Positions 1 to 7,783 of a stretch of DNA of 64,000 nt are shown here, in pieces (the first letter of the stretch is position 1; each line of letters starts with the position of its first letter). The translations under genes were made by a program, and so were the position numbers. This stretch comes from Novimethylophilus sp036504375 (GTDB lineage: Bacteria > Pseudomonadota > Gammaproteobacteria > Burkholderiales > Methylophilaceae): positions 1 through 64,000 of the forward strand of contig NZ_DASXVH010000050.1 of assembly GCF_036504375.1 (NCBI RefSeq), in the 5' to 3' direction. The notes beneath the pieces are model-generated. The model saw only the letters and a list, made by a program, of their open reading frames with translations, did not search any database and was not told the DNA's origin.

Positions 1-448
1 CGGGTATGCCCCAGGCCTCCATCGGCTTGAAGCTGCCATGGGCTGCCGGCCCGGCGCTGGGCCACGCCGCGTTGAAGCCGGGCCACAGCAGCGCGGTTTG
101 CCCCAGCTCAGGTACCGCGTAAAACCGGGCATAGAACAATGCGCCGAACAATGCGCCGAAGAACATCACCTCGGAGAAAATAAACCAGCCCATACCCCAG
201 CGGTAGGAGAGGTCGACCTGATCGTTGAACAATCCGGCGACGTTTTCGCGGATAACGGTGCCGAACCAGCCGAACAGCATGGCCACCAGGATCAGCGCAC
301 CGACCGCCATGACATAGGGGCCGGCATGGATTTTTTGCAGCAGCAGCACAAAGCCTGTCGTCAGGGTGAGCAGCGCGATCGAGCCGGTGATCGGCCACAG
401 CGAAGGCGCCGGGAGATAATATTTGGTAGGGCTGGCGGTGGATTGCAT
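1..448 (-). CDS. ctaE: Cytochrome c oxidase subunit III (3' end beyond window)
   Basis: This is the N-terminal 149 residues of subunit III of an aa3/caa3-type oxidase, an integral membrane subunit that stabilises the catalytic core. Translating from the ATG at 448 gives hydrophobic segments and the hallmark stretch MGWFIFSEVMFFGALF, typical of helix III of CoxC/CtaE. The gene starts 12 bases after the stop of subunit I, so it is the distal gene of the operon DUF2244-ctaC-ctaD-ctaE. No ctaG (Cox11) lies between subunits I and III, where it is often found. A 12-base direct repeat near 135-160 encodes the in-frame repetition FGALFGAL. The reading frame runs off the left edge of the window. Confidence 0.93.
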   Translation of the reverse strand, partial: MQSTASPTKYYLPAPSLWPITGSIALLTLTTGFVLLLQKIHAGPYVMAVGALILVAMLFGWFGTVIRENVAGLFNDQVDLSYRWGMGWFIFSEVMFFGALFGALFYARFYAVPELGQTALLWPGFNAAWPSAGPAAHGSFKPMEAWGIP

Positions 449-460
449 GATGGTTTCTCC

Positions 461-2035
461 TTATTTGATCGCCGGCGCGGTTTCGAAGGAGTGATACGGC
501 GGTGGCGAGGGCAAGGTCCATTCCAGCGTCTCCGCGCCTTCCCACGGCTTGGCGCCGGCCGGCTGGCCGCCGCGCACGCATTTGATCACGGTGTAGAGGA
601 ACAGCAGCTGGCTTGCGCCGAGTACGAATCCACTGATCGAGATGATTCTGTTGAAGTCGGCGAACTGCAGCGCATAGTCGGGAATCCGGCGCGGCATGCC
701 GGCCAGGCCGAGGAAATGCATCGGGAAGAAGGTCATGTTGAAGGCGATCGTGGTCAGCCAGAAATGCCATTGGCCGAGCTTTTCGTCATACATGTGGCCG
801 GTCCATTTGGGCAGCCAGTAATACGCCCCGCCCATGATGCTCATTGCCGCGCCCGAGAATAGCACGTAGTGGAAATGCGCCACCACGTAGTAGGTATCCT
901 GCAGCTGGATATCCACTGGCACGATCGCCAATACCAGGCCGCTGAAGCCGCCGATGGTGAACAGGCATACCACGGCGATGGCGAACAGCATCGGTGTTTC
1001 GAACGTGATCGAGCCTTTCCACATGGTGGCAGTCCAGTTGAATACTTTCACGCCGGTGGGGATCGCGATCAGCATCGTGGAATACATGAAGAACAGCTGG
1101 CTGGAGACCGGCATGCCGACCGTGAACATGTGGTGCGCCCACACGATGAACGACAGGAAAGCGATCGACGCGGTGGCGTACACCATCGAGTGGTAGCCGA
1201 ACAGCGGCTTGCGCGAAAAGGTCGGGATGATCGTCGACAGGATGCCGAATGCCGGCAGGATCATGATGTAGACCTCGGGGTGGCCGAAGAACCAGAAGAT
1301 GTGCTGGAACATCACCGGGTCGCCGCCGCCCGCTGCGCTGAAGAACGAAGTGCCGAAGTGGCGGTCGGTGAGCAGCATGGTGACTACCGAGGCCAGCACC
1401 GGCATCACCGCGATCAGCAGGAATGCGGTGATCAGCCAGGTCCAGACGAAAATCGGCATTTTCATCAGCGTCATTCCCGGCGCACGCATATTGAATATCG
1501 TGGTAATGATGTTGATCGAGCCGATGATGGACGAGATGCCCATGATATGAATCGCGAAAATCGTCATGTCGTAGGCGGCACCGCCCTGGATGAACAGCGG
1601 CGGATACATCGTCCAGCCGCCGGCTACGGCGCCGCCGGGCACGAAGAACGAGGTCAACAGCAGCGTGGCGGCCATCGGCAGCAGCCAGAAACTCCAGTTG
1701 TTGAGCCGCGGAAAAGCCATGTCCGGCGCGCCTATCATCAGCGGGATCAGCCAGTTGGCGAAGCCGACGAAGGCCGGCATGATTGCGCCGAAGATCATGA
1801 TCAGCCCGTGCATCGTGGTGAGCTGGTTGAAGAACATGGGCTGGAAGAATTGCAGCCCGGGCTGGAACAGCTCGGTGCGGATCAGCATTGCCAGGGCGCC
1901 TGCGAACAGGAACATCGCAAAGCTGAACCACAGGTACAGCGTACCGATGTCCTTGTGGTTAGTGGTGGTCACCCAGCGTAAAAAGCCGCTCGGGTGCAAT
2001 TCGTGGGAATCGTGCACGGGAATGCTGGTGGCCAT
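461..2035 (-). CDS. ctaD: Cytochrome c oxidase subunit I (caa3/aa3 type)
   Basis: This is the catalytic heme-copper subunit, which reduces O2 and pumps protons. The 524 residues are full length for the family, with about 12 membrane helices. Visible ligands are H76 (low-spin heme a), the GHPEVY motif at 251-256 (CuB His, the D-channel Glu and the cross-linked Tyr), H301-H302 (CuB) and HFHY at 387-390 (high-spin and low-spin heme ligands). The Glu inside HPEVY indicates an A1-type oxidase. It lies 11 bases downstream of ctaC and 12 bases upstream of ctaE in one operon. I see nothing abnormal in it. Confidence 0.98.
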   Translation of the reverse strand: MATSIPVHDSHELHPSGFLRWVTTTNHKDIGTLYLWFSFAMFLFAGALAMLIRTELFQPGLQFFQPMFFNQLTTMHGLIMIFGAIMPAFVGFANWLIPLMIGAPDMAFPRLNNWSFWLLPMAATLLLTSFFVPGGAVAGGWTMYPPLFIQGGAAYDMTIFAIHIMGISSIIGSINIITTIFNMRAPGMTLMKMPIFVWTWLITAFLLIAVMPVLASVVTMLLTDRHFGTSFFSAAGGGDPVMFQHIFWFFGHPEVYIMILPAFGILSTIIPTFSRKPLFGYHSMVYATASIAFLSFIVWAHHMFTVGMPVSSQLFFMYSTMLIAIPTGVKVFNWTATMWKGSITFETPMLFAIAVVCLFTIGGFSGLVLAIVPVDIQLQDTYYVVAHFHYVLFSGAAMSIMGGAYYWLPKWTGHMYDEKLGQWHFWLTTIAFNMTFFPMHFLGLAGMPRRIPDYALQFADFNRIISISGFVLGASQLLFLYTVIKCVRGGQPAGAKPWEGAETLEWTLPSPPPYHSFETAPAIK

Positions 2036-2046
2036 TGCAATTCTCC

Positions 2047-3240
2047 TTATCCTGCGGGTTTGCGCAAAGCCGAAACCTCCGCCGGCTGGATTACATCGCC
2101 GGTATGGTTGCCCCAGCTGTTGCGTTCGTAACTGATGACGGCTGCGATATCGACATCCGACAGCTGACCGGAAAAACCCGGCATCGGCGTTCCCGGAATG
2201 CCGTGCATCACGATGTCGAGATGACGGTTTTTCGGCCCCAACACGATCTTGTCAGCTTTCCAGAAGCCGCGTTCGGTGAGTGGATCGGTCATGTTCTTGC
2301 CGGCGGAGAAGGGCGCCCCATCTATTAATGGCGGGAATACGCCCGCAGTGCCCTGGCCGGTGGCCTGGTGGCAGACTGCGCAATTGGCCATGAAGGCTTT
2401 TTCGCCCTGGGCTTTCAGTTCATCCAGCGTGAACGTCCTGCTGGAAGCCGCGGCCTGTTCGGCGGTGCTGGCTTTCTGCCTGGCCAGCCAGGCCGAATAC
2501 TCTTCCGGCGCCATGGCTTCCACCACGATCGGCATGAAGCCATGGCCCACGCCGCACAGCTCGGCGCACTGGCCGCGGTAGGTTCCGGGTTTTTCCACCT
2601 GGAACCAGGCTTCGTGGATGAATCCCGGAATGGCGTCCTGCTTAACGCCGAATTGCGGCAGCCACCACGAGTGGATGACGTCGGTGGAGGTGAGCAGCAC
2701 CCGTACTTTTTTACCTGTCGGAACCACCATCGGGTGGTCGACTTCGAGCAAATAATGCTCGCCCTTGTCGGCCTTGTTGTCGATCTGGTCGCGCGGGGTG
2801 GACGAACTGCTGAGGTAGCGCACGCCCTCGCTTATGTATTCGTATTCCCACATCCACTGGTGGCCGGTGACCTTGATGCTAATGTCGGGATGGCCGGCAT
2901 TTCTCATCGCGAAGATGGTTTTGGTGGTGGGGTAGGCCATGCCGATCAGGATGAAGAACGGAATGATGGTCCAGATGATTTCCAGTCGCGTGTTCTCGTG
3001 AAACTGCACGGCCTGATGTCCCACCGCTTTGCGGTGTTTGTACAGCGCATAGAACATGACTCCGAACACCACGATGAAGATGAACAGGCAGACCAGCAGG
3101 ATCAGGTTGTGCAGCTGGTAGATCTCATGCGCAATCGGCGTGGCCGGGGTTTGCAGGTTCAGCTGATACTCCGCATGCGTTGCAGAGGCAAAAAAAATTA
3201 TCGGGAATGCGGAAAGTAAGGAAAGTGTTTTTCTTGACAT
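2047..3240 (-). CDS. ctaC: Cytochrome c oxidase subunit II with fused cytochrome c domain
   Basis: Subunit II accepts electrons from cytochrome c and passes them through CuA. Residues 1-23 look like a signal peptide, followed by two membrane helices (about 44-66 and 88-105) and a cupredoxin domain. CuA ligands are visible as H190, C225, C229, H233 and M236. Residues 270-397 add a class I cytochrome c domain with CAVCH at 287-291 and a likely Met ligand in the GTPMPGF stretch, so this is a caa3-type subunit II with a built-in electron donor. It sits between the DUF2244 gene and ctaD with gaps of 11-12 bases. Confidence 0.97.
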   Translation of the reverse strand: MSRKTLSLLSAFPIIFFASATHAEYQLNLQTPATPIAHEIYQLHNLILLVCLFIFIVVFGVMFYALYKHRKAVGHQAVQFHENTRLEIIWTIIPFFILIGMAYPTTKTIFAMRNAGHPDISIKVTGHQWMWEYEYISEGVRYLSSSSTPRDQIDNKADKGEHYLLEVDHPMVVPTGKKVRVLLTSTDVIHSWWLPQFGVKQDAIPGFIHEAWFQVEKPGTYRGQCAELCGVGHGFMPIVVEAMAPEEYSAWLARQKASTAEQAAASSRTFTLDELKAQGEKAFMANCAVCHQATGQGTAGVFPPLIDGAPFSAGKNMTDPLTERGFWKADKIVLGPKNRHLDIVMHGIPGTPMPGFSGQLSDVDIAAVISYERNSWGNHTGDVIQPAEVSALRKPAG

Positions 3241-3252
3241 GCTGCAGGCTCC

Positions 3253-3735
3253 CTATGTTAGAAAACCGCCTAATCGCGACTTCAACAGACGCCCAACGTC
3301 GAGCCGTTCCTCACTGCTCAGGTGACGGCCAAATTCGATTTCCTTGCCATGCGAACGCAACGCCAGCCGTCGGCAATAGCCGTCCGGCATGCAGTCCAGA
3401 GTCACGCGTGCCCAATAACCGTTAAGCTCGACGCAGATGTCGGACCCCGGCGCGTGTTTCTCCACCAGGACTTTGTCATGGTCTATCGTCAGCCGCTCGT
3501 AATCGTCGGCATGGCGCCAGACCAGGTGCAGGCAAAAATACAGCACCAGCAATTCGGCGCCGGTAAAAGGTAAAACCAGCCACGCGCCTATCAGGAAAAA
3601 CCCGAAAGCGATGCCTAAAGTAAACAGGGAAATCAGGAAAAAGATGCAAAGAGAACCGGCCGGAGACAGGGAGCAATTAGGCCTGCCGGTAATGGAGTAA
3701 CGCACCGATGATGCCGAACCGCTGACATCGACCAC
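3253..3735 (-). CDS. DUF2244 family membrane protein
   Basis: This 160-residue protein has two adjacent hydrophobic segments (about residues 28-65) followed by a soluble C-terminal part, the layout of DUF2244 proteins. The family is repeatedly found beside cytochrome oxidase genes but its biochemical role is unknown. It is the first gene of the oxidase operon, ending 12 bases before ctaC. The assignment rests on remembered family features and on context. Confidence 0.75.
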   Translation of the reverse strand: MVDVSGSASSVRYSITGRPNCSLSPAGSLCIFFLISLFTLGIAFGFFLIGAWLVLPFTGAELLVLYFCLHLVWRHADDYERLTIDHDKVLVEKHAPGSDICVELNGYWARVTLDCMPDGYCRRLALRSHGKEIEFGRHLSSEERLDVGRLLKSRLGGFLT

Positions 3736-3930
3736 GAATGCCTCACTTTCTGCGGCAGAGACGCTGCCGCAATCCTATTGTTGATTATATTAGTCTGATA
3801 ATAGGTCGGATGGCAAGCATAATTATTGAAATCGACGACATCGCGAGACGTTTGGCGCGATACTTGTAGGTGTTTGTATTTAAATATATTTATTTGGAAT
3901 TTCTCAGCGCCTGATGGATGGATAAAATGC

Positions 3931-3958
3931 TGGACAAACCATACTGAAATAGTAAACT
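3931..3958 (+). promoter_or_regulatory. Possible sigma-70 promoter of the Yip1-like gene
   Basis: TGGACA and TAAACT are separated by 16 bases, about 30 bases before the ribosome binding site of the Yip1-like gene. The surrounding 3736-3990 intergenic stretch is AT-rich and otherwise shows no gene. The match is modest. Confidence 0.3.
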
Positions 3959-3997
3959 ATTGGTGCAGGATTAACCCTTGTAGAGAGGATGGTCGCC

Positions 3998-4600
3998 ATG
4001 AGTCCGCGCAATATTTTCTTGCTGTTCGCTTCCCCTGCCAAAGGGTGGAGCAACCTGGTTCAAAGCAAGCCGTCGATCCACCGGCTTTACATGCTGCATG
4101 TGATGCCTTTCGCACTGATTCCGCCATTGATGGGGTATCTGGCAGCCAGCAAATATAGCGGGGAGTTTTTTCCGGCTATGTCGTCGTCTAAGCTGATACT
4201 GATTGCCGTCATCTTTTTTATCGTCGAACTGATCGTGGTGCCGGCGATGGCGGTGATTGTCCGGCAATTGGGCGAAGTTGCCGAAGTTCATCCTTCGTAC
4301 CACGACGCTTTCGTCCTGGCCGCCGTGGCGCCCACGCCGCTGTGGCTGGCACCGGTCTTTCTGCTGGTGCCCAGCGTGCTGCTCAACTTGGCGGTAATTT
4401 CTATGGCGATGATGGCTGCGGCCGGGTTCATCTACTACGGCATTCCGGCGGTGTTCGGGCTGAAGGAGGAAGGCCACGCGATGCTGATGTTCGGCGCCGT
4501 GCTGATCGCCGGCGTGGTGGCGTGGGGATTCCTCATGGTATCGACGCTGGTGGTATGGGGCAGCGTGCAGAATCTGCAATTCGGCGTGCTGATGAGTTGA
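3998..4600 (+). CDS. Yip1-family integral membrane protein
   Basis: This is a roughly 200-residue protein with about five hydrophobic helices and the N-terminal pattern NIFLLFASPAKGW seen in bacterial Yip1-domain proteins. The function of bacterial members is not established. I chose the ATG at 3998 rather than 3989 because the AGAGAGG at 3982-3988 is 9 bases away from 3998 but touches 3989. The gene is divergent from the oxidase operon and followed by a small DUF6494 gene. Confidence 0.75.
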   Translation: MSPRNIFLLFASPAKGWSNLVQSKPSIHRLYMLHVMPFALIPPLMGYLAASKYSGEFFPAMSSSKLILIAVIFFIVELIVVPAMAVIVRQLGEVAEVHPSYHDAFVLAAVAPTPLWLAPVFLLVPSVLLNLAVISMAMMAAAGFIYYGIPAVFGLKEEGHAMLMFGAVLIAGVVAWGFLMVSTLVVWGSVQNLQFGVLMS

Positions 4601-4675
4601 AGTTGCAATCGTCAGCATGTCCGTGACTAGCCAGCCGCGCGGTGGGATGTTGCCGTGCGGGGAAAGGAAGCTGAC

Positions 4676-4882
4676 ATGAACGAAGACAATTTCAACATGA
4701 GCATACGCACCTTCCTCAAGATGGTAGGGGTGCGTTCCCAGCATGAAATCGAGCAAGCCGTATCGCATGCAATGGCCAGCGGCGTGCTGAAGGGCAATGA
4801 GAAGCTGCCGGCGAAAATGACGTTAACAATAAGCGAAACCAATCTCAACGTCAGCTTCGATGGCGTGATCAGCCTGGAATAG
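4676..4882 (+). CDS. Small DUF6494-type protein
   Basis: The predicted product has 68 residues and starts MNEDNFNMSIRTFLKMVGV. The pattern of an N-terminal helix, a VGV/SQxEIE segment and a short C-terminal beta region matches the DUF6494 family as I remember it. I chose the ATG at 4676 because GGAAAGGAAG lies just upstream, whereas the upstream in-frame start at 4655 has no such site. The function is unknown. It is probably co-transcribed with the Yip1-like gene and ends at a strong hairpin. Confidence 0.7.
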   Translation: MNEDNFNMSIRTFLKMVGVRSQHEIEQAVSHAMASGVLKGNEKLPAKMTLTISETNLNVSFDGVISLE

Positions 4883-4892
4883 ATGTTTACTT

Positions 4893-4922
4893 CGCTACCC
4901 TGCCCATCCGGGCAGGGTAGCG
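4893..4922. terminator. Bidirectional hairpin terminator
   Basis: A perfect 13-base stem (4893-4905 with 4910-4922) closes a 4-base loop exactly between two convergent genes, the DUF6494 gene ending at 4882 and the peroxiredoxin gene ending at 4930. On the plus strand a T-rich stretch follows only some 12 bases later, so termination strength is uncertain. Confidence 0.7.
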
Positions 4923-4929
4923 AGAAACC

Positions 4930-5592
4930 TCAAGCCGCTTTTTTCCTGGCGAAATACCAGTCGCAAATCTCGTACTCGGTGTTGGCTGCCCGCAGTTCGG
5001 CCTCCTCCATCGTCGTCGGTGCCGGGACGATCACATCCTTGCCGCGCGTCCAGTTGGCTGGGCAGGCCACCTTGTTCGCATCCGCCATTTGCAGCGCGTC
5101 GATCACGCGCACGATTTCGTCGAAATTGCGGCCCACGTTCATCGGGTAATAAATCATCGCGCGCAGCACCCGCCTGGGGTCGATGAAGAACACACAGCGT
5201 ACGGTGGCGGTGCTGCTGCTCGATTCGTGGATCATCCCGTACAGCCGGGAAACCTTCATGTCGATGTCGGCGACAATCGGAAATTTGATCTTTACGCCGA
5301 ATTTGTCCTCAATATTGCGTGCCCAGGCGATGTGGCTATAGATGCTGTCCACCGAGCAGCCCAGCAGCGCCACGCCTTTTTGCTCGAATTCGTCGAAGCG
5401 TTTGGCGAACTCGATGAATTCTGTGGTGCATACCGGCGTAAAATCCGCCGGATGCGAGAACAGGATCACCCATTTGTCCTTGGCCCATTCGGAGAGGCGA
5501 ACCGGTCCCATGGTGGTACTCGCCTCGAAATCCGGCGCCGGGCCGTTCAACTCCAGCCGGGCCGGAGCCCTTTCAATCGTTGTCGTGTCCAT
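4930..5592 (-). CDS. 1-Cys peroxiredoxin (Prx6-type)
   Basis: This 220-residue thiol peroxidase reduces hydrogen peroxide and organic peroxides. The peroxidatic cysteine is in the motif HPADFTPVCTTE, about residues 47-58. A YPMNVGRNFDE segment and a long C-terminal arm with a P/A-rich linker are typical of the Prx6 subfamily, which works with one catalytic cysteine. Two other cysteines are present but not in a 2-Cys arrangement. It stands alone on the minus strand with its own upstream region (5593-5704). Confidence 0.92.
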   Translation of the reverse strand: MDTTTIERAPARLELNGPAPDFEASTTMGPVRLSEWAKDKWVILFSHPADFTPVCTTEFIEFAKRFDEFEQKGVALLGCSVDSIYSHIAWARNIEDKFGVKIKFPIVADIDMKVSRLYGMIHESSSSTATVRCVFFIDPRRVLRAMIYYPMNVGRNFDEIVRVIDALQMADANKVACPANWTRGKDVIVPAPTTMEEAELRAANTEYEICDWYFARKKAA

Positions 5593-5704
5593 GGCATATC
5601 TCCTGTACGTTGCAAGTTAAGGCTGGCGGAAATTTCCCAACCCTGAGTTATAACTATCAGACAGTTGCAGCCGGGGGATGTTCGCCTGATCCTGTTCGCC
5701 AGAA

Positions 5705-6484
5705 TTAAAGATGTAACGCATCGGGCAGGTCCTTGATGGAGGCGAGCACCAGGTCTGGTTTCACGGCGGAGGTTTCGGCGTAAGCCCTGCGGTATTTGCC
5801 GGTTTTGACCAGGATGCCTTTCAGCCCGGCCTGCTGCGCGCCGCCCACATCGGAATCGATGTCGTCGCCGACCATCGCCACTTCGTCAAGCTGAAGGTGC
5901 ATGTCGTCCAAGGCCGCCTGGAAGAAATCCATTGATGGCTTGCCGATGATGATCGCCTCGGTACCGCTGGCGTATTCCAGCGCGTGCACGAAGCCGCCGA
6001 TATCCATCTGCAGCCCGTCCCCGGTCTGCCAAAAGCGGCTTTTGTGGATCGCGATCAGTTTGGCGCCGTCGAGCAGGCGGTTGAAAACCTCGTTCAGCAA
6101 CCGGTAGTTCCAGGCATCGCCGATATCGCCGATGACGATATGGTCGGCGCAGGTATCCGACTGGCGCAGTTCGCTGAAATCCCGCCTCACGTCATCGGCT
6201 AACAGCAAGCGGCAGACCGGATCAGCCTGGCGGCGCAAATAAAGCAGTGCCGCTTGCGGCGCGCTGATGATTTCTTCCTTGCGGATGGCAAAGCCGAAAG
6301 CGTTGATTTTCTTCTGCAGCGAGGCCAGCGACAGGGTGCTGGTGTTGGTGACGAAGCGGCAGGGCAGGCCGCTCTTGCGGATGCGCTCGACGGCGGTGGC
6401 GGCGCCTTCGATGGCCTGCGAGCCGACATAAAGTACGCCGTCCAGATCCAGCAAAATACCTTTGATAGCAGAATTAAAACTCAT
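5705..6484 (-). CDS. HAD-IIA family phosphatase, LHPP-like
   Basis: This 259-residue hydrolase has HAD motif I as LDLDGVLYVG near the N-terminus, a central cap region and motif IV as VGDDIDSDVGGAQQAG near the C-terminus. KGILVKTGKYR near the end resembles the LHPP/TIGR01458 subgroup (phospholysine phosphohistidine inorganic pyrophosphate phosphatase). The substrate cannot be read from the sequence. I set the start at the ATG at 6484, preceded by AAGGATC. An open frame extends further upstream to 6748 but it lacks family similarity. Confidence 0.85.
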   Translation of the reverse strand: MSFNSAIKGILLDLDGVLYVGSQAIEGAATAVERIRKSGLPCRFVTNTSTLSLASLQKKINAFGFAIRKEEIISAPQAALLYLRRQADPVCRLLLADDVRRDFSELRQSDTCADHIVIGDIGDAWNYRLLNEVFNRLLDGAKLIAIHKSRFWQTGDGLQMDIGGFVHALEYASGTEAIIIGKPSMDFFQAALDDMHLQLDEVAMVGDDIDSDVGGAQQAGLKGILVKTGKYRRAYAETSAVKPDLVLASIKDLPDALHL

Positions 6485-6763
6485 GCCGATCCTTCGCTTG
6501 TTGGAAGAGGGAGTAGGCATAGGATACTCCCGATTAGGCAGAGCATTGGACTGGGGTGTCGAGGCTGAGTTCTCGGCATGCGGACAACGCGGGCGTTTAT
6601 TAATGCGGATGAATCGGTGATAATGAACAGATAAAAGGTCTGCTGTAATAAGGATGATGATGGATATTTCCAGTCTTGCCGGTGCGGCGACATTGATCAG
6701 TGCGTTGTCGCAGGCGCCAAATTTGCCCTCCCATTTCGGCCATAGCATTAATACTAGCGCCTG

Positions 6764-7288
6764 ATGGTCAATAACGAAGCCCTTATTCTGCGCCTGTTGT
6801 GCGGGGTAAAAGCCTTTGCCGGCTTTTCACCGCAGGATGGCAGGGATTTAATGACCTGTGCGGTGCGGCATGACGTCGCTGTCGGTAACCGCGTCGTGCG
6901 CGAGGGCGACGGCGGACGCGAGTTCTATATCGTGCTGTCGGGAGAGTTCTCGGTCGTCAAGATGCTGCCATCGGGCAAGGAGAAAATCATCGCCAAACTG
7001 CATCCGGGCGATACTTTCGGCGAAATGTCCTTTCTGGACGGCAGGCCGCGCGCCGCTTCCGTCATTGCCGACAGTTCCGGCCTGCTGCTGAAATTCGAAC
7101 GCCCCAGCCTGCTGAAAATTCCTGAAACCGCGGCCAAGATTTATTTCAACCTAGCCAATCTCATGGCGAGCCGTATCCGCGAAACCAATTCGCTGATTTC
7201 CCTGGCGCTGGAAGGTCGCGAAACGCCAACCGGGCCAGGCGTGCCGGCCGAGGCGCTGAAAACCCATCGCAACGTTCGAAAGTTTTGA
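6764..7288 (+). CDS. Cyclic nucleotide-binding domain protein
   Basis: This 174-residue protein consists mainly of one cNMP-binding (CAP_ED) beta-roll. GDTFGEMSFLDGRPRAASV is the phosphate-binding cassette, with the conserved Gly-Glu and Arg. There is no DNA-binding helix-turn-helix, channel or kinase domain, so it is a stand-alone sensor. The ligand is not certain. It is divergent from the HAD gene and lies 4 bases before the next ORF, suggesting co-transcription. Confidence 0.85.
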   Translation: MVNNEALILRLLCGVKAFAGFSPQDGRDLMTCAVRHDVAVGNRVVREGDGGREFYIVLSGEFSVVKMLPSGKEKIIAKLHPGDTFGEMSFLDGRPRAASVIADSSGLLLKFERPSLLKIPETAAKIYFNLANLMASRIRETNSLISLALEGRETPTGPGVPAEALKTHRNVRKF

Positions 7289-7292
7289 GTCA

Positions 7293-7781
7293 ATGTTCAC
7301 CCGTCATTTCACCAGTATAGGCATCGCCGTCGCCCAGTTATTCCTGTCGCCGGCTTGCCATGCGGCCGATTGGTACGAGGTGGGAGGTTTTCCGGACAAA
7401 GGCGTGAAAGTCTATGTCGATGAGTCTTCGCTGGTGGTCGACCACGATACCGTCGTTACGGGCTGGATACGCTTCGAGTACAAGACGCCGCGCGAACGGG
7501 ACGGCAAACAACTGATTGGCCAGAGTTCGTTGCGCATGGCCAATTGCGGCGACCGCCGTTACTGGATATCGGAAGCCTGGGGCCATCCGCCCAACAATAC
7601 CGAGCCGGTGCGCCTTTACAGCGATACGCAGGAATGGCAGCTGGCCGCACCTGACAGCGAAGCCCGGATTGCGCTGGATGCGTTGTGTTTCGAGGCTCAA
7701 TCGCTGTTCAGCATCCTCTGGGACAAGGCCGGAACCGGTCTTTCCCGGATACGCCACGGTGGCATGGGTGCGGGGCAGTAG
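7293..7781 (+). CDS. Exported surface-adhesin E-like protein
   Basis: This is a 162-residue secreted protein with an N-terminal signal ending near CHAADWYEVG. The pattern DWYEV followed by a VYVDESS segment and a mid-protein conserved Cys pair matches the 'surface-adhesin E family' found widely in beta- and gammaproteobacteria. Its molecular role in these bacteria is not known. It follows the cNMP-binding gene by 4 bases and is convergent with uup. Confidence 0.65.
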   Translation: MFTRHFTSIGIAVAQLFLSPACHAADWYEVGGFPDKGVKVYVDESSLVVDHDTVVTGWIRFEYKTPRERDGKQLIGQSSLRMANCGDRRYWISEAWGHPPNNTEPVRLYSDTQEWQLAAPDSEARIALDALCFEAQSLFSILWDKAGTGLSRIRHGGMGAGQ

Positions 7782-7783
7782 TA

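Noticed and set aside
6485..6748. N-terminal extension of the HAD phosphatase
   Set aside because: The frame is open to 6748 but the extension has no family similarity, and AAGGATC before the ATG at 6484 marks a normal start.
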